A stretch of DNA of 64,000 nt from Aureimonas populi (GTDB lineage Bacteria > Pseudomonadota > Alphaproteobacteria > Rhizobiales > Rhizobiaceae). The stretch covers positions 2,728,001-2,792,000 of the forward strand of contig NZ_CP072611.1 in NCBI RefSeq assembly GCF_017815515.1. The letters are read 5' to 3'. Both the position numbers and the translations under genes were made by a program. Below are positions 20,130 through 28,352 of the stretch, one piece after another. Positions within the stretch are counted from its first letter, which is position 1. Every line of letters begins with the position of its first letter. The notes beneath the pieces are model-generated. The model had not been told where the DNA came from, did no database searches, and was given only the letters and a program-made list of their open reading frames with translations.

Positions 20130-20204
20130 TGGCTCCCCGGGCCGGATTCGAACCAGCGACCGATCGATTAACAGTCGAGTGCTCTACCACTGAGCTACCG
20201 GGGA
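20130..20204 (-). tRNA. tRNA-Asn (anticodon GUU)
   Basis: On the minus strand the 75-nt tRNA has acceptor TCCCCGG pairing with CCGGGGA, discriminator G and encoded CCA. The anticodon loop is CTGTTAA with anticodon GTT, and the T-loop is GGTTCGAATCC. It lies just after the FUSC gene, on the opposite strand. Confidence 0.95.
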
Positions 20205-20403
20205 ACGCCTTGGCCACCATCAGCGACCAGCGACGGTGCCTATAGCAAGACGCCTCTGCATTGCCAAGCGGGGGCCGGTCGAAAATGAAACTTTCCGCTC
20301 CGACGCATTTCCGCGCGTTTATTCGCTTTCCCTATCCCATATGAGGAACTCATCTCCATGAAACGCGCTGCCCGTCTCGAAGAGGCTGCGACTTGAGGAA
20401 GCG

Positions 20404-20760
20404 ATGCAGGACAATACGCGCGACCGGAAGAGCTTCATGCGCTTGAAAGGCAACGCGATCGAGGTGTTCGGGCGCAGGGTGAAGCTACCTGCCTCCCGGC
20501 TTGCGCGAGTCGGGCTCGGCATCGCGTTCGTCCTGGGCGGGATCTTCAGCTTCCTGCCGGTGCTTGGTGTCTGGATGCTCCCGCTCGGGCTCCTGATCCT
20601 GTCGATCGATTTCGTCCTCGTGCGTCGCTGGCGCCGTCGGTTCTCCGTCAAATGGGGGCGGCGAGGGCGCGTGAAGGAGGGGCTGCGGGAGGCGGCCTCG
20701 CAGCAGGCTCAGAATGTGCCGGAGCCCGAGCGAGAACGCGTTCGCGCGCCGCACTCCTGA
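20404..20760 (+). CDS. Small membrane protein (PGPGW-like)
   Basis: The 118-residue protein has one or two membrane segments (about residues 34-72: GLGIAFVLGGIFSFLPVLG, then WMLPLGLLILSIDFVLV), followed by RRWRRR and a charged, probably cytoplasmic tail. This pattern resembles the small PGPGW-type transmembrane family, although the name motif is changed to PVLGVWMLP. Function unknown. It starts downstream of tRNA-Asn and converges on the next gene with 7 bp between the stops. Confidence 0.7.
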   Translation: MQDNTRDRKSFMRLKGNAIEVFGRRVKLPASRLARVGLGIAFVLGGIFSFLPVLGVWMLPLGLLILSIDFVLVRRWRRRFSVKWGRRGRVKEGLREAASQQAQNVPEPERERVRAPHS

Positions 20761-20767
20761 GGCGGGC

Positions 20768-21280
20768 TCAGTCTCCCTGCGGGGAGCGAGAGCCTAAAGG
20801 TGGACCGTCGGAAAGCCCGGACTTCGCGCGCAACGCCCTTGCAATCCGCACCAGCGGTTCGGTGCCGGAGCGATCATGCCCGGCAAGCTCCCGGTCTATG
20901 TCGATGTCCTGTGCCAGGGCGAAGGGATGCGAGTCGTCGGTCAGGCTCGCGCTGTCGATCCGACGCGGAACGCGGCCACCATTGCGCACGATCATGCTGA
21001 TGGCGATCTGCTCCGACATCGGCTTGCTCACGGTCGACAAGATACGCGCATACCAGATTTCCCTCTGCGCGAAGGTGAGCCCTGTCAGCCCATGGCGTGC
21101 AACGATCCTGATGATCCTCGCTTCCTCGGATCGCCTCTCGAAGACGCCGGAATCGGCATATTCCAGAAGGAACGACCTGAAATCACTGTCGACATGCGTA
21201 TTTCGGCTCGTCACGAGCGGTATCCCGAATTCCAATTGCGGGGGTGAGATAGCCATCGAAGATGGCAATGCAATGCGCAT
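20768..21280 (-). CDS. Uncharacterised 170-aa protein
   Basis: A soluble protein of 170 residues with no recognised domain. The central part (LTGLTFAQREIWYARILST, then SKPMSEQIAISMIV) looks helical, and the C terminus is low complexity. ACGGAAG lies 6 bases before the ATG at 21280. It converges on the small membrane-protein gene. Codon pattern fits the surrounding genes, which supports it being real, but no function can be given. Confidence 0.6.
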   Translation of the reverse strand: MRIALPSSMAISPPQLEFGIPLVTSRNTHVDSDFRSFLLEYADSGVFERRSEEARIIRIVARHGLTGLTFAQREIWYARILSTVSKPMSEQIAISMIVRNGGRVPRRIDSASLTDDSHPFALAQDIDIDRELAGHDRSGTEPLVRIARALRAKSGLSDGPPLGSRSPQGD

Positions 21281-21496
21281 TTTTGCTTCCGTCTGACGGC
21301 TGGCTCTACGAGGCCGCCAGCTTGCGAACGGGTAGGTGGTCGGTCACGGGATCACCCCAGGTCCGCCATGCTGGATGTCGTCCCGCGCCATATCCAGGCA
21401 CCGCGAACTCGACATCGCTTTACAACCCCTCCGGCGGATGGTGATGATCCCGCGATATTGCGGAGATCGGTCCGCCACGCTTCGGATCGTGAAGCC

Positions 21497-23143
21497 ATGC
21501 ATGAGTTCTACCGCAAGGTTCGAGGGGCCTTCTCGACGCCGGGCCTGCTCCTCGGAACGCTGTTTTTCGCCGCATCCCTTACACCCAGCCTTCTGCCACG
21601 CACCTATCTGATGCAGGGCGTCCTCGGCGGCGCTTCGTTCGCCACTGGTTATGGAATCGGGGTCGCGGCGCGCTGGCTCTGGGCCTATCTGGAGATCCCG
21701 CTCCCTTCAGCGCGGGCCGATCGCATCATGAAGCTGACGGCAGGCGTCATCTGTGTCGTGACCGTCGCCGTTTTCGCATGGAGGGCGGCCGAATGGCAGA
21801 ATTCGGTTCGCTCGCTGATGGGACTGGATGCGGTGGAAACCGCCTATCCTTTGATGGTGACAACGATCGCCGCCGCCGTCTTCGCCTTGCTGACAGCGCT
21901 CGTCAGCCTGTTCCGTCGCGTGCACCGTTTCTTGTCCTGGCGGCTGAATCGGCATGTACCAAGGCGGATTTCGAAGGTGGTGGGGCTGGCGCTGACGGCG
22001 ATCCTGTTCTGGTCGGTCATCAACGGCGTCTTCTTCGAGACGCTGCTGCGGGTGGCGGACAGCTCCTTCCAGGAACTGGACCAGCGCATCGACCCGCAGA
22101 TGCAGCAGCCGGCGGATGCGATGAAGACCGGCAGCGCTTCGTCTCTGATTGACTGGGAGCTATTGGGCCTGAGGGGCCGCGAATTCGTGACCTCCGGTCC
22201 GACGGCCGAGGAGATTGGGCGCTTCTTCGGCAGTCCGGCCCTCGAGCCCCTGCGGGTCTATGTAGGCTTGAACTCGCGTGAAAATGCCGAGGAGCGGGCA
22301 GCCCTCGCGCTGGAGGAGATGCTGCGCGTCGGCGCCTTCGATCGCTCGATCCTGGTGGTTGTGGTTCCCACGGGGACCGGCTGGATAGATCCGGCCGCCC
22401 TCGATACGCTGGAATATCTGCACCGAGGCGATGTCGCCTCCGTAGCCCTGCAATATTCCTACCTGACGAGCTGGCTCTCGCTTCTTGTAGAACCGGGTTA
22501 TGGGGGCGAGGCGGGGAGGGCGCTTTTCAGCAAGGTCTACGCCCATTGGACCACGCTGCCGGCTGAAACGAGGCCACGGCTCTATCTCCACGGCCTGAGT
22601 CTCGGCGCGATGAACTCGGAGCTTTCCTCGGACCTTTACGACGTGATCGCCGATCCATTCCACGGCGCCCTGTGGAGCGGTCCGCCTTTCTCCAGCCAGC
22701 GCTGGCGACAGTTCACGGCCGAGCGGCAGCCGGACTCTCCAGCCTGGCTGCCAAGGTTCAGGGATGGCTCGATCGTTCGTTTCGCCAACCAGACGAGCGG
22801 CTTGAGCGACGACGGCACCGTCTGGGGGCCGATGCGGATCGGCTATCTGCAATATGCCAGCGATCCAGTCACCTTTTTCGATCCCCATTCGCTCTATCGC
22901 GAACCGGCCTGGATGCGCGCGCCGCGCGGCCCGGATGTCTCCGCCTCACTGACCTGGTTTCCCGTTGTCACGATGCTGCAGCTTGCGCTCGACATGGCCG
23001 TGGCCACGACGACCCCCATCGGATACGGGCACGTCTATGCGCCGGAGCACTATATCGACGCATGGGTCGCCATCACCCAACCGCCTACGCTGGACACCTC
23101 GACCCTGGCCCGTCTCAAGGAGTTTCTTGCGGATCGCTTCTGA
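21497..23143 (+). CDS. Membrane-anchored alpha/beta-hydrolase-family protein
   Basis: The 548-residue protein matches the two-part family with an N-terminal multi-pass membrane domain (about residues 10-185, four or five segments) and a C-terminal hydrolase-like domain. FVTSGPTAEEIGRFFG, RVYVGLNS, VVVPTGTGWIDPAALD and LYLHGLSLGAMNSE are signature stretches; the last carries the GLSLG nucleophile elbow. The extracytoplasmic domain probably hydrolyses an ester substrate that is not known. The start at 21497 (MHEFYRK) is preferred; the frame is open back to 21368. This is the last intact host gene before the island. Confidence 0.82.
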   Translation: MHEFYRKVRGAFSTPGLLLGTLFFAASLTPSLLPRTYLMQGVLGGASFATGYGIGVAARWLWAYLEIPLPSARADRIMKLTAGVICVVTVAVFAWRAAEWQNSVRSLMGLDAVETAYPLMVTTIAAAVFALLTALVSLFRRVHRFLSWRLNRHVPRRISKVVGLALTAILFWSVINGVFFETLLRVADSSFQELDQRIDPQMQQPADAMKTGSASSLIDWELLGLRGREFVTSGPTAEEIGRFFGSPALEPLRVYVGLNSRENAEERAALALEEMLRVGAFDRSILVVVVPTGTGWIDPAALDTLEYLHRGDVASVALQYSYLTSWLSLLVEPGYGGEAGRALFSKVYAHWTTLPAETRPRLYLHGLSLGAMNSELSSDLYDVIADPFHGALWSGPPFSSQRWRQFTAERQPDSPAWLPRFRDGSIVRFANQTSGLSDDGTVWGPMRIGYLQYASDPVTFFDPHSLYREPAWMRAPRGPDVSASLTWFPVVTMLQLALDMAVATTTPIGYGHVYAPEHYIDAWVAITQPPTLDTSTLARLKEFLADRF

Positions 23144-23403
23144 GAGGGGCATGTCTCCGTGGGGGGCGACAGGCCCGATCATCCTCGAGAGCGGGCAGGT
23201 ACTTGACTGAGCCGCCCCATCATCGGCTTCGACAGGAGGGAGGAGTCTGGCAACGCAGCCGAGGCGCTTTCCGGCCCGTGCGATTCTCATGGAAACGCAT
23301 CCCGTTCGGCCTCTTGGGAATCAAATGGCGTGTGCTGCGTGCGTCTCGCGCTTTTACACCGCAACTGAGAACGAACGAAACCCGTTTCGAGGTGCGCAGG
23401 CGC

Positions 23404-23613
23404 ATGTCGCCCAATCACCCCACGGCTTCGCCTTACAGGGGGCGGATCGATTCCAACCTTCGACATTTTCTGGATAGCGAATCGTCAAGCGGCATTCTTC
23501 TGGTGGCCATCGCATTGTTGGCGATCGTCACCGCGACCCGCCTTCGCCGACGAGTACCTTTTGGCTCCTCATGCCGAGACCGATCCGCCAACGGGGTCGC
23601 CGAGACCATCGCA
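23404..23613 (+). pseudogene. Remnant of nhaA (Na+/H+ antiporter), 5' end only, frameshifted
   Basis: The first 45 codons read MSPNHPTAS and then IDSNLRHFLDSESSSGILL and an alanine/leucine-rich membrane start, which matches the N terminus of NhaA. The frame then breaks: a shift of one base lets it continue as PAFADEYLLAPHAETDPP, like the NhaA stretch after the first membrane segment. After about 70 codons all similarity ends, and the remaining 300 or so residues are missing. It appears to be a decayed gene cut at the island edge. No stop-to-start alternative makes sense of it. Similarity was judged from memory of the family. Confidence 0.5.
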
Positions 23614-23794
23614 GATACGTGCGTTAAGGCAGCGAAGGTACCCTCTTGAGGACGCTTGTGGCGGCTGAAGGATCGAAATCGGCGGGAATCGGCGTTCCCG
23701 GTTTTATACCGAAGTGGCGGAGCGGCTGACTCAGGCACCCAACTCTCTCCCGTGCCAAGTCGAATGACACGGGAGCGTCGCGAAATCCTGCGCG
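23614..23794. other. Left boundary of the island, with a tRNA-like fragment and hairpin
   Basis: No gene is visible. Bases 23709-23745 resemble the 5' half of a class II tRNA (GAAGTGGCGGAGCGG, then a D-loop-like segment and GGCACC). An 8-bp inverted repeat follows, CTCCCGTG with CACGGGAG (about 23747-23774). The 3' half of a tRNA is not recognisable. It may mark an old attachment site. Confidence 0.3.
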
Positions 23795-24229
23795 TCACTG
23801 GCGGACGGTAAAATCCGCCGCATCAGGCGGTGCTTCGCTGTCGTCGGTTTCATCATCGACCGTCAGCCGACGGACCGCCGCCAGTAGCTCCTCGATCGCC
23901 TGCTCTGCGGCCACGAGCTTCACAGCCACCATCAGTTCCTCGCGCCCGGCCATTGCGAGGAACACCCCCAGCACCTCGTCGGAGTGTCGCGCCAGAGCGA
24001 CCAGATGCTCTCCGCTCGGTCCGTATCTGCCGGCGAACCAGTTCTTCACCGTCTTCTCGTTGGCGCCGGTCCATGAGGCAACGATCTTCGCCCCCGCCCG
24101 GCTGTCTCCGAGTGATCGCTTCAGGGTCGATGCGATCTCAGCGGCGAACCAGTTGTTCGGCTCGTGCCGACCATTCCCAGTATACCCATTATCTTTCGGA
24201 AAGAACTTGCCCTTTTTCGGAAACGACAT
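23795..24229 (-). CDS. Small regulator-like protein, divergent from the recombinase
   Basis: The 144-residue protein has a basic N terminus (MSFPKKGKFF), then a helical region containing ANEKTVKNWFAGRYGPSGEHL, which looks like a helix-turn-helix recognition helix followed by a loop. The C-terminal part is a coiled, acidic tail. GAGGGAG lies 6 bases before the ATG. It is transcribed away from the recombinase with 144 bp between the two starts, the usual place for a regulator that controls the divergent operon. No family name is assigned with certainty. Confidence 0.65.
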   Translation of the reverse strand: MSFPKKGKFFPKDNGYTGNGRHEPNNWFAAEIASTLKRSLGDSRAGAKIVASWTGANEKTVKNWFAGRYGPSGEHLVALARHSDEVLGVFLAMAGREELMVAVKLVAAEQAIEELLAAVRRLTVDDETDDSEAPPDAADFTVRQ

Positions 24230-24373
24230 TCCAGACTCCCTCGCGTTACATGGACACGGGGATTCAGCCGCAGCTCCGCGCGGACTGGACGAATTTGCTT
24301 GGAATGACGAGGAGATGCGTGCTTGGGCGGTCGTTGGACGACCAATTCGGATAGGAGCGACGGGCCGCCCGAG

Positions 24374-25897
24374 ATGGATGTGCCTGCGGTCGCCTATGTC
24401 CGGATGTCGACCGACCATCAGAAATACTCGACCGAGAACCAGCTCGACGTCATCCGCAAGTATGCCTCGGCCCGCGGTCTTCAGATCCTGCGCGTCTTCG
24501 AGGATTCCGGTCGGAGCGGGCTACGCCTCGACGGTCGCGAGGCGATCCAGAACTTGATGGCAGAGGTCGAATCCGGGCAAGCCGACTTCAAGGCGATCCT
24601 CGTCTATGACGTCAGCCGCTGGGGCCGGTTTCAGGATGCCGACGAAGGCGCCTACCATGAGCATGTCTGCTCGCGCGCCGGCATTCGCGTCCATTACTGC
24701 GGCGAGCAATTCGAGAATGATGGCAGCATCGGCTCGAACCTGCTGAAGACCGTCAAGCGGGTCATGGCGGGCGAATACAGCCGCGAACTCTCGGTGAAGG
24801 TCTTCGCTGGCCAGTGCCGCCTCGTCGAACTCGGTTTTCGCCAGGGCGGAGCGCCCGGATACGGATTGCGCCGGGTGCTGATCGACGAGCACGGCAATCC
24901 CAAGGGCGAACTGTTGCGCGGCGAGCAGAAGAGCCTTCAGACCGACAGGGTCATTCTCGTCCCCGGTCCCGAGGACGAACAGGACGTCGTCCGGCGCATT
25001 TATCGCATGTTCGTCGAAGAGGGCCGATCCGAGCGGGAGATCGCGGACGTCCTGAACGCCGAAGGACTGCGTACCGATCTCGAACGGCCGTGGACGCGGG
25101 CGACGGTCCATCAGGTGCTGACCAACGAGAAATACATCGGCAACAACGTCTTCAACAAGATTTCCTTCAAGCTGAAGCAGCGCCGGGTGGTGAACCCGCG
25201 CGAGATGTGGATCCGCGCCGAGGGCGCCTATCCGGCCATCGTCGATGAGGCACTGTTCCTGCGCGCTCGGGAAATCGTCGATGCGCGCAGCCGCCATCTT
25301 TCCGACCAGGACCTGCTGGACGCACTCCGGGCGCTGCTTGCCAGCAAGGGCTTCCTTTCCGGGCTGGTCATCGACGAGCACGAGGACACGCCGTCATCGA
25401 GCGCGTTTCGGTCCCGGTTCGGCAGCCTGCTCCGCGCCTATGAGATGGTCGGCTATCAGCCCGACCGGGACTACCGATACATCGAGATCAACCGCAAGCT
25501 CCGCGAGGCATATCCGCAGATCGTCGCGGGTGTCATCGCCGGGATCGAGAACGCCGGTGGCAGCGCCGTTCAGGACCCCCGGACCGAGCTTCTGACCGTC
25601 AATGGCGAATTCACGGTATCGGTCGTGCTGTCGCGATGCTTCGAGACCGCGGCAGGCTCGTTGCGCTGGCGCATCCGCCTCGACACGGGACTCTTGCCGG
25701 ACATCACCATCGCCATACGCATGGACGAGCTGAACGCGGCGCCACGCGACTATTACGTCCTCCCGAGCATCGACATGACCGCGGATCGGCTTCGGCTCGC
25801 CGAGCAGAACGGCCTGTCTCTCGATGCCTATCGCTTCGACACGCTCGATTTCTTCTTCTCAATGGCCGGCAGGGCCAGATTCTCGGAGGTGGCCTGA
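24374..25897 (+). CDS. Large serine recombinase (resolvase/invertase family)
   Basis: The 507-residue protein opens with a serine-recombinase catalytic domain: YVRMSTDHQKYSTENQ with the active serine at about residue 12, and YDVSRWGRFQDADE. The recombinase DNA-binding domain follows (about residues 190-310, ending TRATVHQVLTNEKYIGN). Large serine integrases usually then have a cysteine zinc ribbon and a long coiled coil. Here neither is seen; instead about 190 residues of other sequence follow (FRSRFGSLLRAYEMVGY...). It overlaps the next gene by one base. Its role could be island integration, or DNA inversion or resolution. The start could also be a TTG at 24323. Confidence 0.88.
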   Translation: MDVPAVAYVRMSTDHQKYSTENQLDVIRKYASARGLQILRVFEDSGRSGLRLDGREAIQNLMAEVESGQADFKAILVYDVSRWGRFQDADEGAYHEHVCSRAGIRVHYCGEQFENDGSIGSNLLKTVKRVMAGEYSRELSVKVFAGQCRLVELGFRQGGAPGYGLRRVLIDEHGNPKGELLRGEQKSLQTDRVILVPGPEDEQDVVRRIYRMFVEEGRSEREIADVLNAEGLRTDLERPWTRATVHQVLTNEKYIGNNVFNKISFKLKQRRVVNPREMWIRAEGAYPAIVDEALFLRAREIVDARSRHLSDQDLLDALRALLASKGFLSGLVIDEHEDTPSSSAFRSRFGSLLRAYEMVGYQPDRDYRYIEINRKLREAYPQIVAGVIAGIENAGGSAVQDPRTELLTVNGEFTVSVVLSRCFETAAGSLRWRIRLDTGLLPDITIAIRMDELNAAPRDYYVLPSIDMTADRLRLAEQNGLSLDAYRFDTLDFFFSMAGRARFSEVA

Positions 25898-26805
25898 TGC
25901 CCGAAGACATCCCGACCGACGACCACAAGCATGTGACCCTCATCCCGACCGACAGGATCCGTATCCTCAATCCGCGTGTGCGCAACCGGCGAACGTTCGA
26001 GGAAATGGTCGAGAGCATCGCGCGGATCGGCCTCAAGCGCCCGATCACCGTGACCCGGCGCTCGGACACGGAGCCTGCGGAATACGACCTCGTCTGCGGC
26101 CAGGGGCGGCTCGAAGCCTTCATCGAACTGAAGCAGGACGCCATCCCCGCCATCGTGATCGATGCCGACGAGAGCGATTGCCTCGTCATGAGCCTCGTCG
26201 AGAATTGCGCCAGGCGCCAGCATCGCGCGATCGATCTGATGCAGGAAATCGGCACCCTCCGTAAGCGCGGCTACAACGACCGCGAAATCGCCGACAAGAT
26301 CGGGGTCAGCCCCGAATACGTCAACATGATCGCCGGCCTGCTGGAGCGAGGCGAGCAGCGGCTCGTCTCTGCGGTCGAGACCGGCCTCATGCCGCTGAAC
26401 CTCGCGATCGAAATCTCCAGAGCGGACGACGAAGGTGCCCAGCGCGCGCTCATGGATGCCTATACGGAGAAGAAGCTGCGCGGGAAGAAGTTCGCGGCCG
26501 TGCGGCGCCTGCTCGAACGACGCCAGCGCCATGGGCGGCGCGTCGATGAAACGCCCTTCGGCCGCAAGGTGAACCGCTCCGGGCGTCCCCTGACCAGCGA
26601 TGCGCTCGTGCGGGCCTATCGTCAGGAAGCTGATCGCCAGAAGCTGATGATCAAGAAGGCGGAGCTGACCCAAGGCCGGCTTCTGTTTGTCACGGAGGCG
26701 TTCCGCTCGCTGCGGAGCGACGAGAACTTCCTGACGCTGCTGCGTGCCGAAAGCCTCGAGGTGATGCCCACCTATCTGGAGGAACACGCGAGGACGGATC
26801 CATGA
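25897..26805 (+). CDS. ParB/RepB-like partition-type protein A
   Basis: The 302-residue protein has a ParB N-terminal domain (about residues 10-95) with FEEMVESIARIGLKRPI and CGQGRLEAFIEL. The latter is a changed form of the GxRRxxA CTP-binding box. A helix-turn-helix (GYNDREIADKIGVSPEYVN) follows, and the C-terminal part is RepB-like. Its ATG overlaps the recombinase stop (TGATG), so the two are translationally coupled. No ParA/RepA ATPase is nearby, so this is unlikely to be an ordinary partition cassette. Confidence 0.82.
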   Translation: MPEDIPTDDHKHVTLIPTDRIRILNPRVRNRRTFEEMVESIARIGLKRPITVTRRSDTEPAEYDLVCGQGRLEAFIELKQDAIPAIVIDADESDCLVMSLVENCARRQHRAIDLMQEIGTLRKRGYNDREIADKIGVSPEYVNMIAGLLERGEQRLVSAVETGLMPLNLAIEISRADDEGAQRALMDAYTEKKLRGKKFAAVRRLLERRQRHGRRVDETPFGRKVNRSGRPLTSDALVRAYRQEADRQKLMIKKAELTQGRLLFVTEAFRSLRSDENFLTLLRAESLEVMPTYLEEHARTDP

Positions 26806-27719
26806 CACGGAAAGATCGCCGCCTTTCCGATGTCGTCGCCCATGCCTTTGAAGACGACTGCGTGACCTTGGCCGTAGATGCCCTTCTCCCCGTGAGGGTG
26901 CTCCGGACGGCTACGAAATCCAGCAAGAAATACCAGCAGATCACCGCCTCGATCCGAGAGGTCGGCCTCGTAGAGCCGCCCGTGGTGGCCCGCGATCCTG
27001 CCAATCCGGGCACCTTCTTGCTGCTGGATGGCCATGTTCGCATCGAGGTGCTGAAGGATCTCGGCATCGAACGGGTCGAGTGCCTGGTCTCCACCGACGA
27101 TGAAGCCTTCACCTACAACAAGCGGATCAGCCGCTTGTCGCCGGTTCAGGAGCACAAGATGATCCGGCGCGCCATCGAGCGCGGCGTTCCGGAAGAAAAG
27201 ATCGCCAAGGCGCTGGACATCAATCCTCAGAGCGTACGTCGCAAGGTTCGCATGCTGAACGGGATCTGCGACGAGACGGTCGCCATCCTCAAGGACAAGC
27301 CCTGTCCGATGGCCGTGTTCGAGATCCTCCGGAAATTGAAGCCGCTGCGCCAGCTCGAGGCCGCCGAACTGCTGGTCAACGCCAACAATTACTCGGTCGC
27401 CTATGCCTCGGCGATCCTGGCCGGCACCCCGCAGACGCAGCTCGCGGAAGGCTCAAAACCCAAGCGCATCAAGGGCATCACGCCCGAAGCCATGGCCCGG
27501 ATGGAGAGCGAGCTGGCCCGTCTACAGGAGTCGATCACCTCCATTCAGGAGACCTACGGTCAAGACCACCTGCATCTGACCGTCGTCAAGGGCTACCTGG
27601 CGAAGTTGCTCGGGAACGCCCGCGTGGTTCGCTACCTCATGCAGCATCGTCCCGAATTCCTGCCCGAGTTCCAGGCGATCGCCGAGATGACATCCACGCT
27701 GCCGCCGGAGGCAGCCTGA
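26802..27719 (+). CDS. ParB/RepB-like partition-type protein B (RepB C-terminal domain)
   Basis: The 305-residue protein has a ParB-type N-terminal domain with ASIREVGLVEPPVV and LLDGHVRIEVLKDLG, then a helix-turn-helix (PEEKIAKALDINPQSVRRKV) and a RepB C-terminal domain (about residues 150-290). Its start overlaps the preceding gene by 4 bases (ATGA), so recombinase, protein A and protein B form one coupled operon. The two ParB-like proteins are different in sequence and could act as a heteromer. They probably bind DNA sites used by the recombinase, which is inference. Confidence 0.82.
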   Translation: MTRKDRRLSDVVAHAFEDDCVTLAVDALLPVRVLRTATKSSKKYQQITASIREVGLVEPPVVARDPANPGTFLLLDGHVRIEVLKDLGIERVECLVSTDDEAFTYNKRISRLSPVQEHKMIRRAIERGVPEEKIAKALDINPQSVRRKVRMLNGICDETVAILKDKPCPMAVFEILRKLKPLRQLEAAELLVNANNYSVAYASAILAGTPQTQLAEGSKPKRIKGITPEAMARMESELARLQESITSIQETYGQDHLHLTVVKGYLAKLLGNARVVRYLMQHRPEFLPEFQAIAEMTSTLPPEAA

Positions 27720-27842
27720 CAGGATCGCGACGACCGATGGGGACCCGGACCCGATAAGCGCGGGGACCGCGGGAGACGCCGCACTGTGGGGCGGATCGAG
27801 CGTGGTGGTGGGGATGGCGGCGAACCCGCTCGGAGCCCACCA

Positions 27843-27866
27843 GGCCGGCTCGAGTTTTCGCCGGCC
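27843..27866. repeat. Inverted repeat, 7-bp arms
   Basis: GGCCGGC (27843-27849) and GCCGGCC (27860-27866) flank a 10-base loop. It lies just downstream of the ParB-like operon. It could be a hairpin or a protein-binding site. Confidence 0.5.
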
Positions 27867-27901
27867 GCGTGGCTGGCGTGGTGCCGGTCATGACGCGGGA
27901 T

Positions 27902-27942
27902 GGGCGTGCCGGTCGAGCGTCGATGGACTTCCCGGCACGCCC
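27902..27942. repeat. Inverted repeat, perfect 11-bp arms
   Basis: GGGCGTGCCGG (27902-27912) and CCGGCACGCCC (27932-27942) are perfect complements separated by 19 bases. No T-run follows, so it is a poor intrinsic terminator. A binding site for one of the ParB-like proteins or a recombination site is possible. Confidence 0.6.
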
Positions 27943-28100
27943 AAGCGCCTGCTCATGAATGGTGCCATCGCGATCATCTCCGCCCAGGCGCGGTCAAATA
28001 CCACCAAATCGGACGAAACCCGCCTTGAACCCGTTTACTCCTGCTGAGTCGGATGAGATAGTGAGAACTTGGAGAAGGCTGACCTCTCGAGGGCCGTATC

Positions 28101-28352
28101 ATGTCCGACCGCTGGGTTTCTGTAGAAGAAATTGCTGAACATCTCGGCGTCAGCAAAGACACGATCTACGGATGGATAAGTAAGAGAGAGATGCCTGCTC
28201 ATAAGGTCGGGCGACTTTGGAAGTTCAAAACTGGCGAAGTCGATGACTGGGTAAGGAACGGAAAAGCATCGGACGATTACAGAGAAGCAGAAACATCGGG
28301 GCCTGCTTCACAGAGGGAGAAGCATGCGGAAAGAGGGAAAGCGGATGGCTGA
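28101..28352 (+). CDS. Excisionase-type helix-turn-helix protein, first gene of the DISARM operon
   Basis: The 83-residue protein is a MerR/excisionase-like DNA-binding domain: WVSVEEIAEHLGVSKDTIYG followed by WISKREMPAHKVGRLWKFK and a short charged tail. Such small proteins act as excisionases or as transcription factors. Here it sits at the head of the operon, and its 3' end overlaps the methyltransferase start, which suggests it controls the operon much as a C protein controls a restriction system. The site it binds is not known. GAGGG lies 7 bases before the ATG. Confidence 0.85.
   Translation: MSDRWVSVEEIAEHLGVSKDTIYGWISKREMPAHKVGRLWKFKTGEVDDWVRNGKASDDYREAETSGPASQREKHAERGKADG

Larger units (their letters stand above)
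27720..28100. other. Non-coding stretch between the recombinase/ParB operon and the DISARM operon
   Basis: This 381-bp stretch has no gene with a credible ribosome site or codon pattern. It contains two inverted repeats (27843-27866 and 27902-27942) and must hold the promoter of the downstream eight-gene operon. GAGGG lies 7 bases before the ATG at 28101. Confidence 0.6.
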
